Part shown: in pieces, positions 10,855 through 21,832 of the stretch
How positions within the stretch are numbered: position 1 is the stretch's first letter
Layout: the number at the start of each line of letters is the position of its first letter
Origin: Euborellia annulipes
Taxonomy: Eukaryota > Arthropoda > Insecta > Dermaptera > Anisolabididae
Length of the DNA stretch: 64,000 nucleotides
Reading direction: 5' to 3'
NCBI GenBank assembly: GCA_023213315.1
Contig: JAKCPI010026338.1
Location: 51,836-115,835, forward strand
Made by a program: the position numbers and the translations under genes
The notes under the pieces: model-generated
What the model was told of the DNA's origin: nothing
The model's input: the letters and a program-made list of their open reading frames with translations, nothing else
Database searches by the model: none

Positions 10855-11131
10855 AGTATTTATTTATTTTTTTTTTTTTTTACAAAAACATTCACATTTT
10901 TTTCTCATTCACACAGTCTTTTCGGCAACTTTTAAGACCATTAAGGCCATTTAAGACTTTGACGATAACCGTTGTATAAATAATTATATTTATTTGGGGT
11001 CCAGGCATTCTTATTTAAGCCATTTGGTATCCAAGTGGCTTAAATAAAATCATCGGACTGCCTGGGGTCCGAACCCGCGACGTTTGGTATATGAGGTTAG
11101 CACGCTAACCTCTACGCCATGCCCCGAGGGC
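10855..11131 (-). mobile_element. Family S SINE, nearly full length
   Basis: Poly-T start, TCTTTTCGGCAACTT, CCGTTGTATAA, the palindrome TAAGCCATTTGGTATCCA, and the tRNA-like head ending CTACGCCATGCCCCGAGGGC. On the minus strand the head reads GGCATGGCGTAGAGGTTAGC (A-box) and CGGGTTCGGACCCC (B-box). Confidence 0.85.
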
Positions 11132-11900
11132 GTTTTTATTTATTAAATGAAAACATTTTGTTTACTAAATTTTTTTGATAATTTTTTCATTTTTATGGCT
11201 TCCACGACTGAGTGTTTGTAAAGATAAAGAAAGTTAGACGGTTTAAATCGAGATGGTTGTTGAAATTTACTCGAAGTTTCGGTTCTCTTTTAGGAGTCTT
11301 TTTCAAAATTATGGGGTAATGGTAGATGAACGGTCGTATATAGAATTTTTTCAGAGTAGGGGGCCGAACTCATGTTTTTAAAGATCCCCCCACCCATACA
11401 CAAAAATATTTTTAAAATACTATATATACCTGAGCTCCGAGGGGCCAGTGCCCCCTTAAAGCTAATTTTTCTAAATATTTCCTTATTCATCCTCGACAAA
11501 AATTTTATTAAATAAATGATTATATATCTAGAGGGCCCGAACACACTCGTCCCTCCCCCTCCTATATAAGTCCTTAGCTAGAGGTGGTGACTTATTCCTG
11601 AAAACTTTAAATCCAAAAGAGAAAAAAATTTTTTTCCAAAAAAATTGTACATTTTTTAATAAAGAGGGAAGTTGGTCAAACAGAGATTAACAGACAGACA
11701 GATAAGATAAATCACACCTAACAAAACGAAACGAAAATCCCCGAAAAAACCCAAAACAAAAAAAAAAAAAAAATAACGACGGGTTGGGCTTTTTTCCAAC
11801 CCTGGTCTAATGTACCATCAAGAGAAAAGATATTGGACAACCCCCTCACGTCTACCTGAATTTAGAGTGTTTTGAGGTATGTAGGGCAGTAACAGTGGTA

Positions 11901-11957
11901 CAGGGCCGTAACTAGGCAGATGCAACAGGTGCACCGTGCACGGTAGTTACGGCCCTG
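11901..11957. repeat. 57-bp hAT-end palindrome
   Basis: CAGGGCCGTAACTA at 11901 is inverted as TAGTTACGGCCCTG at 11944-11957 with only about 29 bp between: two abutting hAT-like ends with almost no interior. The homologous right end of the host transposon lacks it, so it is a true insertion. Confidence 0.6.
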
Positions 11958-12384
11958 TATACATTACGGGTATGACTTTTCGACTTTTTTTTTTAAAGAT
12001 TTCCTGTATCAGGACTCAATGAACTTTTACCTATTAATGACTAAAATGACGTTTATTCTATGAAAATAAAAAAAAAGGTCACGCACAAGCCACTTTGAAA
12101 TTTTAGGTTGATTAGACGCAGTCTTGTACAGTATAAGCCGGTATATAAGGGAGGTGTACAAAGCGGTTAGTTAAGTTTTAATTAGCTTAATTTGCTTAAT
12201 TTGGTGTTAATTTTAACTTTCATAACACTCTAGAAAACCCCGAGGAGGGGGGGGGGTAAGGTACCCTCTTGGAAGGGTTAAGCCAAAATCAAAAATATAT
12301 ATTTTGTTTTTTCTCATAAAGATTTAATGATAAACTATATAAATTCTATTTAAAAAAGCAAATTGTAGTATTTTTTTATTATTC

Positions 12385-13095
12385 TAAATAAGACTGGCGT
12401 TGATCGACTGCAGCAAATGTTCGAAGAAAAGGCACCCCAAACCCAAGTATTTTAGTTGCCAGCTCCATGTGCTGGATCGCCTTCTACGTGTTGTCATGGG
12501 CGATGAGCTCCATGTGTTGTCTAAATCATCAAAAATCCACTACTTCTTTGTGCAGGCTCTGATTAGCAATTATAATAAATTAAAAGGTGCCCTCAGCAAC
12601 ATTAAAACTAAAATTAAGGAAACAGGCGGCTGAAGAGACGACATGAAGTTTCTCTACCACCTCACTCGTGTCTTCGGTCCCTTCGCTGAGAGTAATGAAA
12701 TCTCTGCGTGAGATTTCAACAAATTCCAAATAGCAGCAATGCACAATAGACCTATCGTGCCATTCTAGCCCTTCTTGCGTTTATTCTGATGCCTGAAATC
12801 CGTAAAAGGTTACGCAAAATTTGTCCATTCATTTCTTACTAATGGGCTGATCATTAAATCAGCAGCCAATTGTTTCGCGTTGAAGATTTTGATGAACTAT
12901 CTGCAGCTCTGAATCTGCAGGGCTCAATTGATTGAAAACCCACTGGAAAATAGATGAATTTTCAACAAACATTGCCCGAAGCAACCAATGTTGTGAGCGT
13001 GCGGTGCAATCAAAGATATGGAAGAAGTCTACTAAGACTCCTCCCTCAACAAGGAGAACCCCCCACTGAGATTCATTCTCAACAATGACCTTATT
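12385..13095 (+). pseudogene. Decayed transposase-like gene of the GTAC element
   Basis: The open frame 12400-12633 encodes HPKPKYFSCQLHVLDRLLRV and about 50 more residues. Homology-like reading continues downstream across stops and frameshifts: DDMKFLYHLTRVF near 12637, then RAILALLAFILMPEIRKRLR near 12755-12810, FRVEDFDELSAALNLQG near 12875, and ARSNQCCERAV near 12975. I recognise this as an uncharacterised protein type widespread in arthropod and cnidarian genomes that behaves like a transposon gene, but I cannot name its superfamily. At least three stops and several frameshifts make it dead. Confidence 0.6.
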
Positions 13096-13607
13096 TAGAA
13101 TATTTAACTTCCTTGCGTCTTTAATGACCCTAAATAAGTGAGTCTAAAGCTTGTGTACAAATTTGTATCTATTTAGAGTGACTTCAAAAAATTGGCAAAA
13201 AATCTGATATAGAAAATTTTCAAATCATTTTGTGCGTGACGTTTTTTTATCAAATCACCTTGAAAGTAAGATTTTATTCAACCTTTAGTAAAAGTTCATC
13301 AAGTTATGATACAGGAAAAAAGTCATACCCCTAGTATACATACCTCAAAAGGCTCTAAATTCAGGTAGACGTGAGGGGATTGTCCAATATCTTTTCTCTT
13401 GATGGTACCTATCCATGTACTGTATATACAAGTATACAAATGTATAATAGGTACAATAATAACAACAAGTATAAACCTTTATGATATTTTATTGTAAAAT
13501 TACTTACAATACAATGTTACACAGCAATGAGAAATATAGGTAAGAGAAGGTAAAAAATAGGCATAGAGATAAACTTCAAAGAAAAGTAAAGTGACAAGAA
13601 CGTCAGA

Positions 13608-14160
13608 TTTTTGTGTCGATATATATTTAGTTTCCTTCGATATATTAATTAAAAATATAAAATTTATAAACATGGGAAAATATTTATATTTTGTGTTACC
13701 ATGCAATCATTTCTCCTATCTTCCGAGAATACAAGAGTAAAGTGGTCTTCAAACAATTTTGAGAGCAAAATGAGAATATACATTTTAAAGAACATCTAAA
13801 AAATAATTGATTTTTGAATTTTAATCAAAATCGTTTGAGCGAAATTTCAAAACTTTGAGGTAAAAATTCTCATAGAAGATATTGCCCGATTTGAAAAAAA
13901 AAAAAAATTATATCTGTAATGTCCCAAGTGAGTGGGTCACTTTTGCCGGGTATTACATTTCGCTCGGAAAAAAAGTGGCAAAACGACCAACCAAAATTTC
14001 AACCTCCTAGCTCAATTCCTTCATGCTTGAAATTGAACACAGACAGACACACACAGAGATAGACAGACCATTTTGCAAAAACCTCTTTTTTTGATTCAGG
14101 GGACCTCAAAACGTGTATATCCATCAAAAATCTCGTGGCTAATCGGATAAGCTGGGGATT
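13608..14160 (+). mobile_element. Diverged family H copy, followed by SINE fragment
   Basis: Contains GATTTTTGTGTCGATATATA, the TTACCATG...CAATCATTTC block, AGTAAAGTGGTCTTCAAA, the ACAGACAGACACACACAGAG run and TTGATTCAGGGGACCTCAAA. It has an extra internal segment (13900-13990). At 14133, GCTCGTGGCTAATCGGATAA starts a short fragment of the SINE also found at 41473. Confidence 0.6.
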
Positions 14161-14246
14161 ACACATATATAGATAAGAGAAAGTAATTAAGCTTATACAT
14201 GTTTGATGTCCAAGGTTCAAAAAATGAAAAATTTTCGTCACAGGCC

Positions 14247-14521
14247 CATGGGCGTCCGCAGGGGGGGCAACCAGGCACTTGCCCCCCCCCCCCTGGAAAA
14301 TTAAAATGATACAAAAAAATGTATAAAACAAAAAAAAAATACAAAAAAACCTTTCACAGTATACATCCACCTTGCCGCGGTGAGAAAGCTTTAAATACTA
14401 AGAGACGTATAACATTATTAATATCAAAATACGTTTTTTTTAACTTATCTGGAAGTGACTTGCCCCCCCCCCTGCAAAAAATCCTTGCCCCCCCCTGCAA
14501 AAAATCCTGTGGACGCCCTTG
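14247..14521. mobile_element. hAT-like miniature element beside the paralogue 2 stop codon
   Basis: 275 bp, CATGGGCGTCCGCAGG to CCTGTGGACGCCCTTG, with C/G runs inside. Flanked by perfect CACAGGCC duplications (14239-14246, 14522-14529). The paralogous 3' flank of gene 3 (near 23480) carries the uninterrupted sequence GTCACAGGCCTCTATA, that is, the empty site. It lies about 20 bp beyond the stop codon of paralogue 2 and so probably falls in its 3' UTR. Confidence 0.85.
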
Positions 14522-14540
14522 CACAGGCCTCTATAGACTA

Positions 14541-15627
14541 TTATCCAAGTCTATACATTCTCGAAGGATTAATGATAATATCTACATATCCTTGAGCTGA
14601 TTTTTTGTTATTTTTATAAAGAAAGAACTCAAATTTATATGTTTTTGCAGGAACAGTTAGTGGAGGTAAATTTTCTTCATTAATACACTCATATCCTTTT
14701 GTTTGATAATAACCCTAAAAAAAAGAAATATTTTTATTTTTTTATTTTTTACATCAAAAAATAGTTATTGTCTTACATCCCATTAGAGTTTGAAATAACT
14801 TGTCTTTTTTATCTAAAAAATATTTTAAAAAAATCTGGTGTGACTGGCGCACAGCACACAACTTTCTCTTACCTTCGGCAATCGAAAGTTTTATTCTGTG
14901 CTGTCACACCAGATTTTTGTGTCGACATGTATTTAGTTTCTGACAGTACGGTACATTCGATTTTCAAGATGTAAATTTTTTTTTTTTTTTTTTTTAAACA
15001 CTCACACTTTTTTCTCATTCACAATCACACTCACACACACATTCACACTGTCTTTTCGGCAACTCAGGCCATATAAGACATTTACGATATCCGTTATTAA
15101 TTAATATACACATATTGGGGGTCCAGGCATTCGTATTTAAGCCATTTGGTATCCAAATGGCTTAAATAAAATCATCGGACTGCCTGGGGTCCGAACCCGC
15201 GACTTTTGGTATACGAGGTTAGCACGCTAACCTCTACACCAAGCCCCGAGGGCGATGTAATGTTTATAAGTATGGGACAATATTTATTTATATATTTTGT
15301 TACCATGGAAACCATTTCTCCTATCTTTCCTATGAAGTACAAGAGTAAAGTGGTCTTCAGAAGGTTTCAATGGCAAAGTGGCAAGTGAGAATATACATTT
15401 TAAAGAGAAAATAATTGATTTTTGAATAAAAAAAAAATCGTTGGAGCGAATTTAGAGAAAATCGAAAAAATACTGAAAAAGTGCATCAGTAACGAACTAG
15501 TACTCTTTGTTCAAAAGGTTCGTGTCACAACCCTTGGGGGTGCCTAACAAATATAAAATTTCAACTTCCTAGCTCTTTTCGTTCTTGAGATATTTTATTC
15601 ACAGATACACAGACAGACAGACAGACA

Positions 15628-15670
<43 letters not shown>

Positions 15671-18456
15671 CATGTCGCGAAAACCACTTTTTTTTATTCA
15701 GGGGACCTCAAAACGTGTATATCCGTCAAAATTTTCTGTTGCTCATTGGATGTTTGTAAGAGGGGATTCAAGAGAGTTTTTTTCTTTTGAGGTTTTAAAC
15801 ATCTCAATAATGTACCGATATACAGGGCCGTAACGAGGGCGTGGCAAAACAGGCCCCCGCCATGGGCGCAACTGGGCTGAGGGCGCAAAACAAAGGGGAC
15901 CGACCTAGTTGTGAGCTGCACGAGGTTTTTATTTACCAACATTTTAATTAGCGAGGCGCTACGGGGGAGAGGGCAAATGCCCTCCGACGATTATATCAGC
16001 CCCCCTCTCCCGAAGGGCCTCACTGATTATGTTGGTGGTAAATAAAAACCTCGATTTTGTTTAAAAGCTTATTTTAACTGCCCGGGAGGCTACCTAACTT
16101 ATATTTAAAATTTCAATCTAGTAGCTCTGTTCCTTCATGCCTTAAGCCTGTGATGACAGACAGACCTTTTTTGGATTTAGGGGACCTCGAAACTCATAAA
16201 AATCTCGACTTCAAATTTTTGAAATGTAATTCTCGGGAACAAATAAGGTCTTATGAAAATGCTATTAAATTTCCCGGGAATCTTTTGGAATGTAAAATTA
16301 TATGTATTACAGGCGTAAGATGAGAAAAACATGTCAATTAAAAAAAAGTAAATAGAAAAATGTCAACATTAAGTAGACCTACCTTATTAATCGGGCACTT
16401 TAGTGGAAATCCTATGGCCTTTGCGAAAATTGGATAGGCTAACTTTTCATTTTTAATTGTATTACAACAGTTCATTCTCTTAAATTTAGCAAATGATGGT
16501 ATCCATTTGCCATTTTTTTTTTCTTTAACCAACATTTCACACTGGAATTAAAGAAATTATTTATTTACAAATAATGTAGACATACATTCAGACCTGCTTA
16601 TAGAGAGGGGCAGGGGGCTATCTATATACCCGGCGCGCGGGCTCTTTGAATTCAAATCTTAAAACCCGTATTATTATGTAATCCCGGGACCCGTCAAGTC
16701 TGTCTGCAGTCCTGCATACATGTAACTCTTACTGGCTCTTATATTTATTTATTTATTTTATTTATTTATTCAAACATGTACATAGGGCAGGTTGCCCCTC
16801 ATAGTGTACACAGTAAATTTATCATACATTTATTAAGAACCCACTTATATCCATCGATCATTCGACTCGCGACAGTGTTGGGCAGGAATCAGGTGACCAA
16901 GTTTCCGATCAAAAACGGCGCCATATATGTCTCTCAAAATCTCCCGGTATCTCTCACCCCCAGATGGACGGATAGCAGTAAACGGAAGGTTCTGAAATTG
17001 GAAGCTCCACAGACATGCAGGGGGAGGGCATTCCAAACTCTGCTGCTAGTAACAGCGAAAGATCGTGACATAAGGCCCGATGTATGCCTCGGGCAATCCA
17101 AACCCCGCGCCCTGGTGGAAGTGCCGGGATACAGAATATGGTAAATATAGGGTGGGAGGCTCGTACAGATAACATGGCAGATGAAGGTCGCATATCTAAA
17201 TCTCCTGTAAGAATCCCAATCACCAATCCCAAATCTCCCAAGGAAGTCTAGTTTGGGAAAAAAAAACCCCACAAATTTAAAACCCCCCCCCGCAGATAAG
17301 CTGTCAATATTATAGAAAACCACGTCCCCATACAGAAAATGGGGGAGCACCAGGGCAATCACCAGCCTACGCCTCAGCCATTGGGGGGTCACACTCATCA
17401 GCCTTCTTAGTGGATGGAAAGTGCAATACACTCTCCGACAGACCAAAGTGGCATGGTCACCCCATGTCAGATTATTATTTATAATGATCCCCAGATCCCT
17501 GACCGTGTCCGAATAAGGGACCACTGAACCACCCACGATGACGGAGGGCAAAGAAATTTGAGAACGTCTTGTTGCAATCCAAATAACCTGCGATTTCACA
17601 GGGTTAAGCTCAAGCCCGTTAGCTATAGTCCATATTTCGATGCGTTTTATATCATCATTAATCTTCCCCACCGCTGTCCCCGGATCAGATCTATCAGCCC
17701 CATATAATTAGTAATCATTGTGTTAAAAAATAATTAATTTTCTACCCTTAATTAATTAGCTGGAATCTTTCAAATGAAATGGAATAAATCCCTTGTATTC
17801 CTATTGGAAAAACTAACGCCATCTCTTGCCGCCTCGAGTAACTCCGTAGTGAATCGTCTTCTAACGGCTTTTCGAGACGCGCACCTTAAGCTCAATGCAG
17901 ATGCGCTCTCGACAACTGCAGATCAACTCGATTTTTTAATGCATTTATGTCCATCGACTAAACTATCGCTCGACTAGGCTAAATTGGAAAATAAAATCTC
18001 TATCTATTTGGTTGATATCATACCGGATTTTTGTATATTTCCCATTTGTAATTAATTATCCGGACTTTAATAATTCAACCTCGTAATTTACAAATCCCGT
18101 CTGATTTTTACATTACAAATACAAACTTAAATAGTTAAATGTTCCTAATTCTCACCTCAATTTAGCTTAATTATTTTACCTCATAATTGTCCGCTTCGTT
18201 TATATCATTATGCACAGTGAAATTTCCGCCAAAACATTTTTTTCCATCTTTATCCACCTCGATGTCTATCAAATGCAAATCAAATATACTGCCATCATTA
18301 TACATCAACTGATAATTTCCCACTTCTACCTCATAAAGCCTTTGCTGAAATTCATTCAAATTTTAAAAACAAAATTTTACGTTAAATAATATTCATATTT
18401 ACCGGTGTAACAAAATTTAAGAAGAGAGAAGAACTAAGTAAAAATATAAATTTCAT
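14541..18456 (-). CDS. Secreted ML/DUF1091-like protein, paralogue 2
   Basis: Minus-strand exons 18403-18456, 18180-18344, 16383-16541 and 14541-14714 give 183 residues; all junctions are GT-AG and phase 0. Exon 1 encodes an 18-residue signal peptide (MKFIFLLSSSLFLNFVTP). Exon 2 carries GKKCFGGNFTVHND with one Cys and the sequon NFT. Exon 3 starts with Cys and contains KKNGKW, FKRMNCC, KNEK and FPLKCP. Exon 4 begins GYYQTKGYEC, has LPPLTVPAKTYKF, and ends MYRLG before the stop. Intron 1 is 58 bp; introns 2 and 3 exceed 1.6 kb because of a LINE fragment, family H and SINE copies. No frameshift or stop interrupts the exons. Function unknown beyond a likely secreted, disulphide-bonded, glycosylated protein. 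Confidence 0.8.
14975..15253 (-). mobile_element. Family S SINE with GATGTAA duplication
   Basis: Full-length copy inserted in a family H element. GATGTAA flanks both sides (14968-14974, 15254-15260). Tail (poly-T on plus), CTCATTCACAATCACACTCA, palindrome TAAGCCATTTGGTATCCA, and head ending CACCAAGCCCCGAGGGC. Confidence 0.85.
15603..15667. repeat. (GACA)n-(CA)n microsatellite
   Basis: Five or six GACA units followed by about 20 CA units, an expanded version of the (GACA)n core that sits at the same position in every family H copy. Confidence 0.9.
15833..16235. mobile_element. hAT-like remnant and family H fragment
   Basis: CAGGGCCGTAACGAGGG at 15833 is a hAT-like end. Inside, CGAGGTTTTTATTTACCAAC (15920) is inverted near 16030-16055, making a small foldback. 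From 16055 to 16235 a diverged family H 3' half follows (AAAAGCTTATTTTAAC, GGACCTCGAAAC). Confidence 0.5.
16741..17708 (-). pseudogene. 3' fragment of a Jockey/R1-like LINE reverse transcriptase
   Basis: The minus-strand frame starts just after the catalytic YxDD region (near 17700, altered) and reads GKINDDIKRIEIWTIANGLE, LNPVKSQVIWI, DLGIIINNNLTW, PHFLYGDVVFYN, then a frame-disturbed G/C-rich stretch (17240-17300), then SRVWNALPLHV and FRTFRLLLSVHLG at the C-terminus. These are the thumb and tail regions of non-LTR reverse transcriptases. It ends in a (TTTA)n run on the plus strand at 16741-16770, the LINE tail. 5'-truncated and in intron 2 of paralogue 2. It is absent from the paralogous intron of gene 3, where the flanking sequence GGCTCTTATAT is near 25436. 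Confidence 0.8.
17706..17893 (+). repeat. ~188-bp repeat shared with 57445-57630
   Basis: AGTAATCATTGTGTTAAAAA through TTTCGAGACGCGCACCTTAA is about 90 per cent identical to 57448-57630. The segment CTAACGCCATCTCTTGCCGC is perfect in both. The two are 40 kb apart, in an intron and in intergenic DNA. The start overlaps the LINE edge by a few bases. Nature unknown. Confidence 0.7.
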
Positions 18457-19478
18457 TTTAGTTAAAATGACAAATAAATACAAACAAAATAACAAAATTT
18501 TCGGATTATTTATACCATTTTCTAAAAATGTATATCCGGGATATGATAATTATAGGATAATTATTTTGAATAATAACAATTATCAATCTATTAGAATGCC
18601 AATTTCATACAATAGTTATGATCTAAAAGAATTAATAATAAAATCTGTAAAAAAAGTAATTCATGAATAGTCAGACATGAAATTTTAATTTAAATAATAT
18701 TTATAAACATATTTATAGATGTAAGCCCTAATAAAATTTAAGAATAGAGAACTAAGTAAAAATATCATTTAGATTTTAGTTAAAGTGACAAACAAAATAA
18801 CCAAATTTTCGGGTTATTTATTTATACCTTCCAAAAATGTATATCCGAAATATTATGATTATTTTGAATAATAGCAATTATTAATCTATTAGGGTGCGTA
18901 CACACCTGCGCTCTGCTCCGCTCGCGAGCACCATGTTCGTTAGATGTGTACGGGTTTTGAGATGCTCGCGAGCTGCTCGAGAGTCGCTCGCGAGCTGCTC
19001 GCCGCGATCCATCTCTTGTCGGCTTTTTCGACAAACCCTTTGATGGTTCGCGGCTCAGATTTGGACGGCGCGCTGCGGTGCCGCGAGCGGCTCGCGAGCA
19101 AAATATAAAATAGACCTACTTTTAGCCTTTATAAGTCTTCTCTAAATCATTATTTAAATATTTTTTTTAATATTATCATCTTCTATGTACCTCAGAGACC
19201 AGGGAGGTTAATTATATGTATATTATTTCCTTAAAATATAGGCCTATGATGATTTTATATAGTATTTTTTAAGTAAATTTCAATATCAGTTTTCAATAAA
19301 TGAAGAATTAATCAAATATTTTCAAAGGATCGGGTTTAATAAAAAAAAAAATTATATAAAATATAAATTGATATTAAAATTTATTATTTTAAATAGAAGA
19401 ATTTCGATGGCTGAGTGGCAATATATAAGGATCAGGAAGATGTATGGCAGCCAGCAAATGATAAAAAATCCATTTGAT

Positions 19479-19525
19479 TATCGTCGACGTTTCGGGATCA
19501 CGTCGATCCCATCTTCAGGACCTAC
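19479..19525 (-). ncRNA. Hammerhead-like ribozyme, all core bases present
   Basis: Minus strand: CTGAAGA, stem II TGGGATC/GATCCC around loop GACGT, GAAAC, then GTC (H17 = C). Stem I pairs GTC with GAC immediately outside the core. Stem III is the minimal A-C/G-U pair with no loop, so cleavage would need a dimer, as for minimal type I hammerheads. Confidence 0.65.
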
Positions 19526-19699
19526 GGTCATCAAGACATTTTTATTTGGTGTTAATTCGGCAAAATACACACAATTCTTACAAACATTTTTTATAAAAAA
19601 CAAAATCGTATCGTAAGTGTTTTGTTTTTTATAAAAAATGTTTGTAAGAATTGTTTGTATTTGCCGAATTAACACCAAATAAAATGTCTTGATGACCGT

Positions 19700-19745
19700 A
19701 GGTCCTGAAGATGGGATCGACGTGATCCCGAAACGTGACGATAAT
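19700..19745 (+). ncRNA. Hammerhead-like motif with G at the cleavage position
   Basis: Same sequence as its inverted partner, but GAAACGTG replaces GAAACGTC. G at position 17 is not permitted in hammerheads, so this copy should be inactive. Confidence 0.6.
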
Positions 19746-20571
19746 CAAATAGATTTTTTATCATTTGCTGGCTGCCATACATCTTCCTGATCCTTAAATT
19801 TATTATTTTTATATTAAATAGACTTGACAAATAATCTCTGACATTCGAGTAAAATTCTTATATTGACCCCTTATTTGTTGCGACCTCAAGTCCATCACAA
19901 GTTCACTACCATTCTGTTTTTTAAATAGATTAGTATACCACCAACGTCGTCGTCTCCTTTTCTTTTTTGACAAACTTGCCATTAGCAAAAAAGCACCACT
20001 CATAACCGAAACGGCAAGAGCGTTTTCTCTATCTCGCCTCAGAGACATTATTATCTACACCAAATAATTTAAATGTTTTTTATTAGTAATTAGGCGCGCT
20101 CAGCAACACAATCTATTTGCGATTAATAATTATAAATAATTAATAATAAAAATTCCAAATTAATTAAAATGTTCGTGGCTTTTCTTTGGATCGCGGCAGG
20201 TTCGTCAAAATGAATAATTTCAATGAAAATGGAACGAGCAACGAACACGAGCCGCGAACTGCTCGCGAGCGGAGCAGAGCGCAGGTGTGTACGCACCCTT
20301 AGAATGCTAATTTCACGCATGAGTTTTTTTTATTTTTATTTATTTATTATGCCTCTAGTCAGGACACAATAGTTGTGATCCAAAAAAATTTATATTTTTG
20401 GTAATTAACCTGTAAAAAAAAATGAATAGCCGTCCATGAATTTAAAATAATATCCGCCACATGTCAGGAACTTTAAATGTCAAGATTAATTAATAACCTT
20501 TAAAATAAGAGATATGAATCTGGATCCCCTGTCCTTCAAAAATTACTATCCCTAAATAAACAAAAAAAAAA

Positions 20572-21226
20572 AAATCTGGTGTGATGGTCGCACAGCAGAC
20601 AACTTTCTCTTACCCTTCGGCAAGAGAAAGTTCTGCACTGTGCTTGTCACACCAGATTTTTTGTGTCGACATATATTTAGTTCCCGACAATACGGTACAT
20701 TTGAATTCAAATGTAAAATTTATAAGTATGTGAAAATATTTATATTTTGTTACCATGGCAACCATTTCTCCTCTTTTCTATGGAGTACAAGAGTAAAGTG
20801 GTCTTCAGAAGATTTCAATGACAAAATCAGAATATACATTTTAAAGATCATCTAAAAAAATAATTGATTTTTGAATTTAAAAATAAATCGTTGGAGCGAA
20901 TTTTGAGAAAATCGAAAAAACTGAAAAAGTGCATCAGTAAAGTACTAGTACTCTTTGGCCGATTTTGATTAACAGCTTATTTTCACCTCCTAGGGGAGTG
21001 ATTAACTTAAATATAAAATTTCAACATCCTAGCTCAATTCCTTCATGCTGTAAATTGAACACACAGACAGACAGACCATGTCGCGAAAATCGCTTTTTTG
21101 GACTCAGTGGACCTCAAAACGTTTATATCCATTAAAATCTCGACATCGAATTTTTGACATGAATCCAATACTTTCTCTCTATATATGTATTCAATATATG
21201 CAAATACATATAGGTAAGAGAAAGTA
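20572..21226 (+). mobile_element. Family H element, complete
   Basis: Runs from the terminal palindrome (AATCTGGTGTGATGGTCGCA, arms meeting at CTTACCCTTCGGCAAG) through GTTACCATGGCAACCATTTC and (GACA)n to TAGGTAAGAGAAAGTAA. Non-coding. Confidence 0.85.
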
Positions 21227-21784
21227 ATAACCATACTTTATTGTTCAAAAGCTTCGTGTCACGTCCCAGGGAGGTGCCTAACTTAAATATAAAATTTCAA
21301 CCTCCTAGCTCTTTTCGTCTTGAGATGTTTTGTTCACAGTCACACAGACAGACCATGTCGCGTAAACCACTTTTTTTTTGGATTCAGGGGACCTCAAAAC
21401 GTGTAGGGTGAGTAGGGATGAAACGATACCACTGAGGTATCGATACTTTTACTCGATACTGGTATCGGTCGCAAAGTATCGAGTACCTACTCGTTATCGA
21501 TTGAAAAATATCGATACTTACTCGTATCGGTCAATTTTTTCGTACAATTAAAGATAAGCAAGCCTGGACCCCAAATTTCTATTCTTATTCTTAAATAAAT
21601 ATATATTATTAAATAACGGTTATCGTAAAAGTCTTAAATGGCCCAAGTTGCCGAAAGGACTGTGTGAATGCGAGAGTGAATGAGAAAAAAGTGTGAGTGT
21701 ATAAAAAAAAAAAAAGATAAGCAAAAACTTTCAAAAACTTTGCAGCCAGGAGATTAAAGGAAAAATCTTTTAATAAATTTCTAT

Positions 21785-21832
21785 TTGCTGACGTTTCGGT
21801 CGCCAATCGCGGCCTTCATCATCAGAGACCTC
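21785..21832 (-). ncRNA. Hammerhead-like motif with three extra bases
   Basis: Minus strand: CTGATGA followed by an extra TGA, stem II GGCCGC/GCGACC with one mismatch, GAAAC, GTC. The additional trinucleotide next to the core probably impairs folding. Confidence 0.5.

Larger units (their letters stand above)
11816..13404. mobile_element. DNA transposon with ~70-bp inverted ends and GTAC duplication
   Basis: The ends CATCAAGAGAAAAGATATTG and the inverse at 13385-13404 continue for about 70 bp (GACGTGAGG, AATTTAGAG blocks). GTAC flanks both sides (11812-11815, 13405-13408). The interior holds a decayed transposase-like gene. A 4-bp duplication would fit a Chapaev-like element, but this is not proven. 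A 57-bp palindrome is inserted in its left end. Confidence 0.7.
14832..15735 (+). mobile_element. Family H element with nested SINE
   Basis: Starts with the terminal palindrome (AAATCTGGTGTGACTGGCGC ... CACACCAGATTTTT). It runs to the (GACA)n/(AC)n core and GGGGACCTCAAAACG, then becomes unlike the consensus at about 15740. A SINE interrupts it at 14975-15253. It lies in intron 3 of paralogue 2. Confidence 0.75.
19426..19796. mobile_element. Palindromic unit with divergent hammerhead motifs (pair a)
   Basis: AAGGATCAGGAAGATGTATG at 19427 is inverted at 19776-19795. Arms of about 175 bp meet at a short AT spacer near 19610. Each arm has the outer GGCAGCCAGC block, an AT-rich stretch, and an inner hammerhead-like motif. 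It sits within the Harbinger-like element. Confidence 0.75.
18892..20298. mobile_element. Harbinger-like non-autonomous element with TTA duplication
   Basis: GGGTGCGTACACACCTGCGC ... and its inverse end at 20298, with about 38 bp of inverted repeat rich in GCTCGCGAGC. Flanked by TTA on both sides (18889-18891, 20299-20301). The empty site is visible in the paralogous flank (CTATTAGAATGCC at 18592). A 3-bp TTA duplication with GGG ends fits PIF/Harbinger. No transposase. It contains a palindrome bearing two hammerhead motifs. Confidence 0.75.

Noticed and set aside
12400..12633. Intact small host gene
   Set aside because: Reading continues in broken frames downstream with transposase-like motifs and lies between transposon ends, so it is a pseudogene piece.
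15603..15667. CRISPR-like or satellite array
   Set aside because: Simple GACA/CA microsatellite within family H; no spacers.
16776..17144. 122-codon plus-strand frame
   Set aside because: It is the antisense of the LINE reverse transcriptase fragment.
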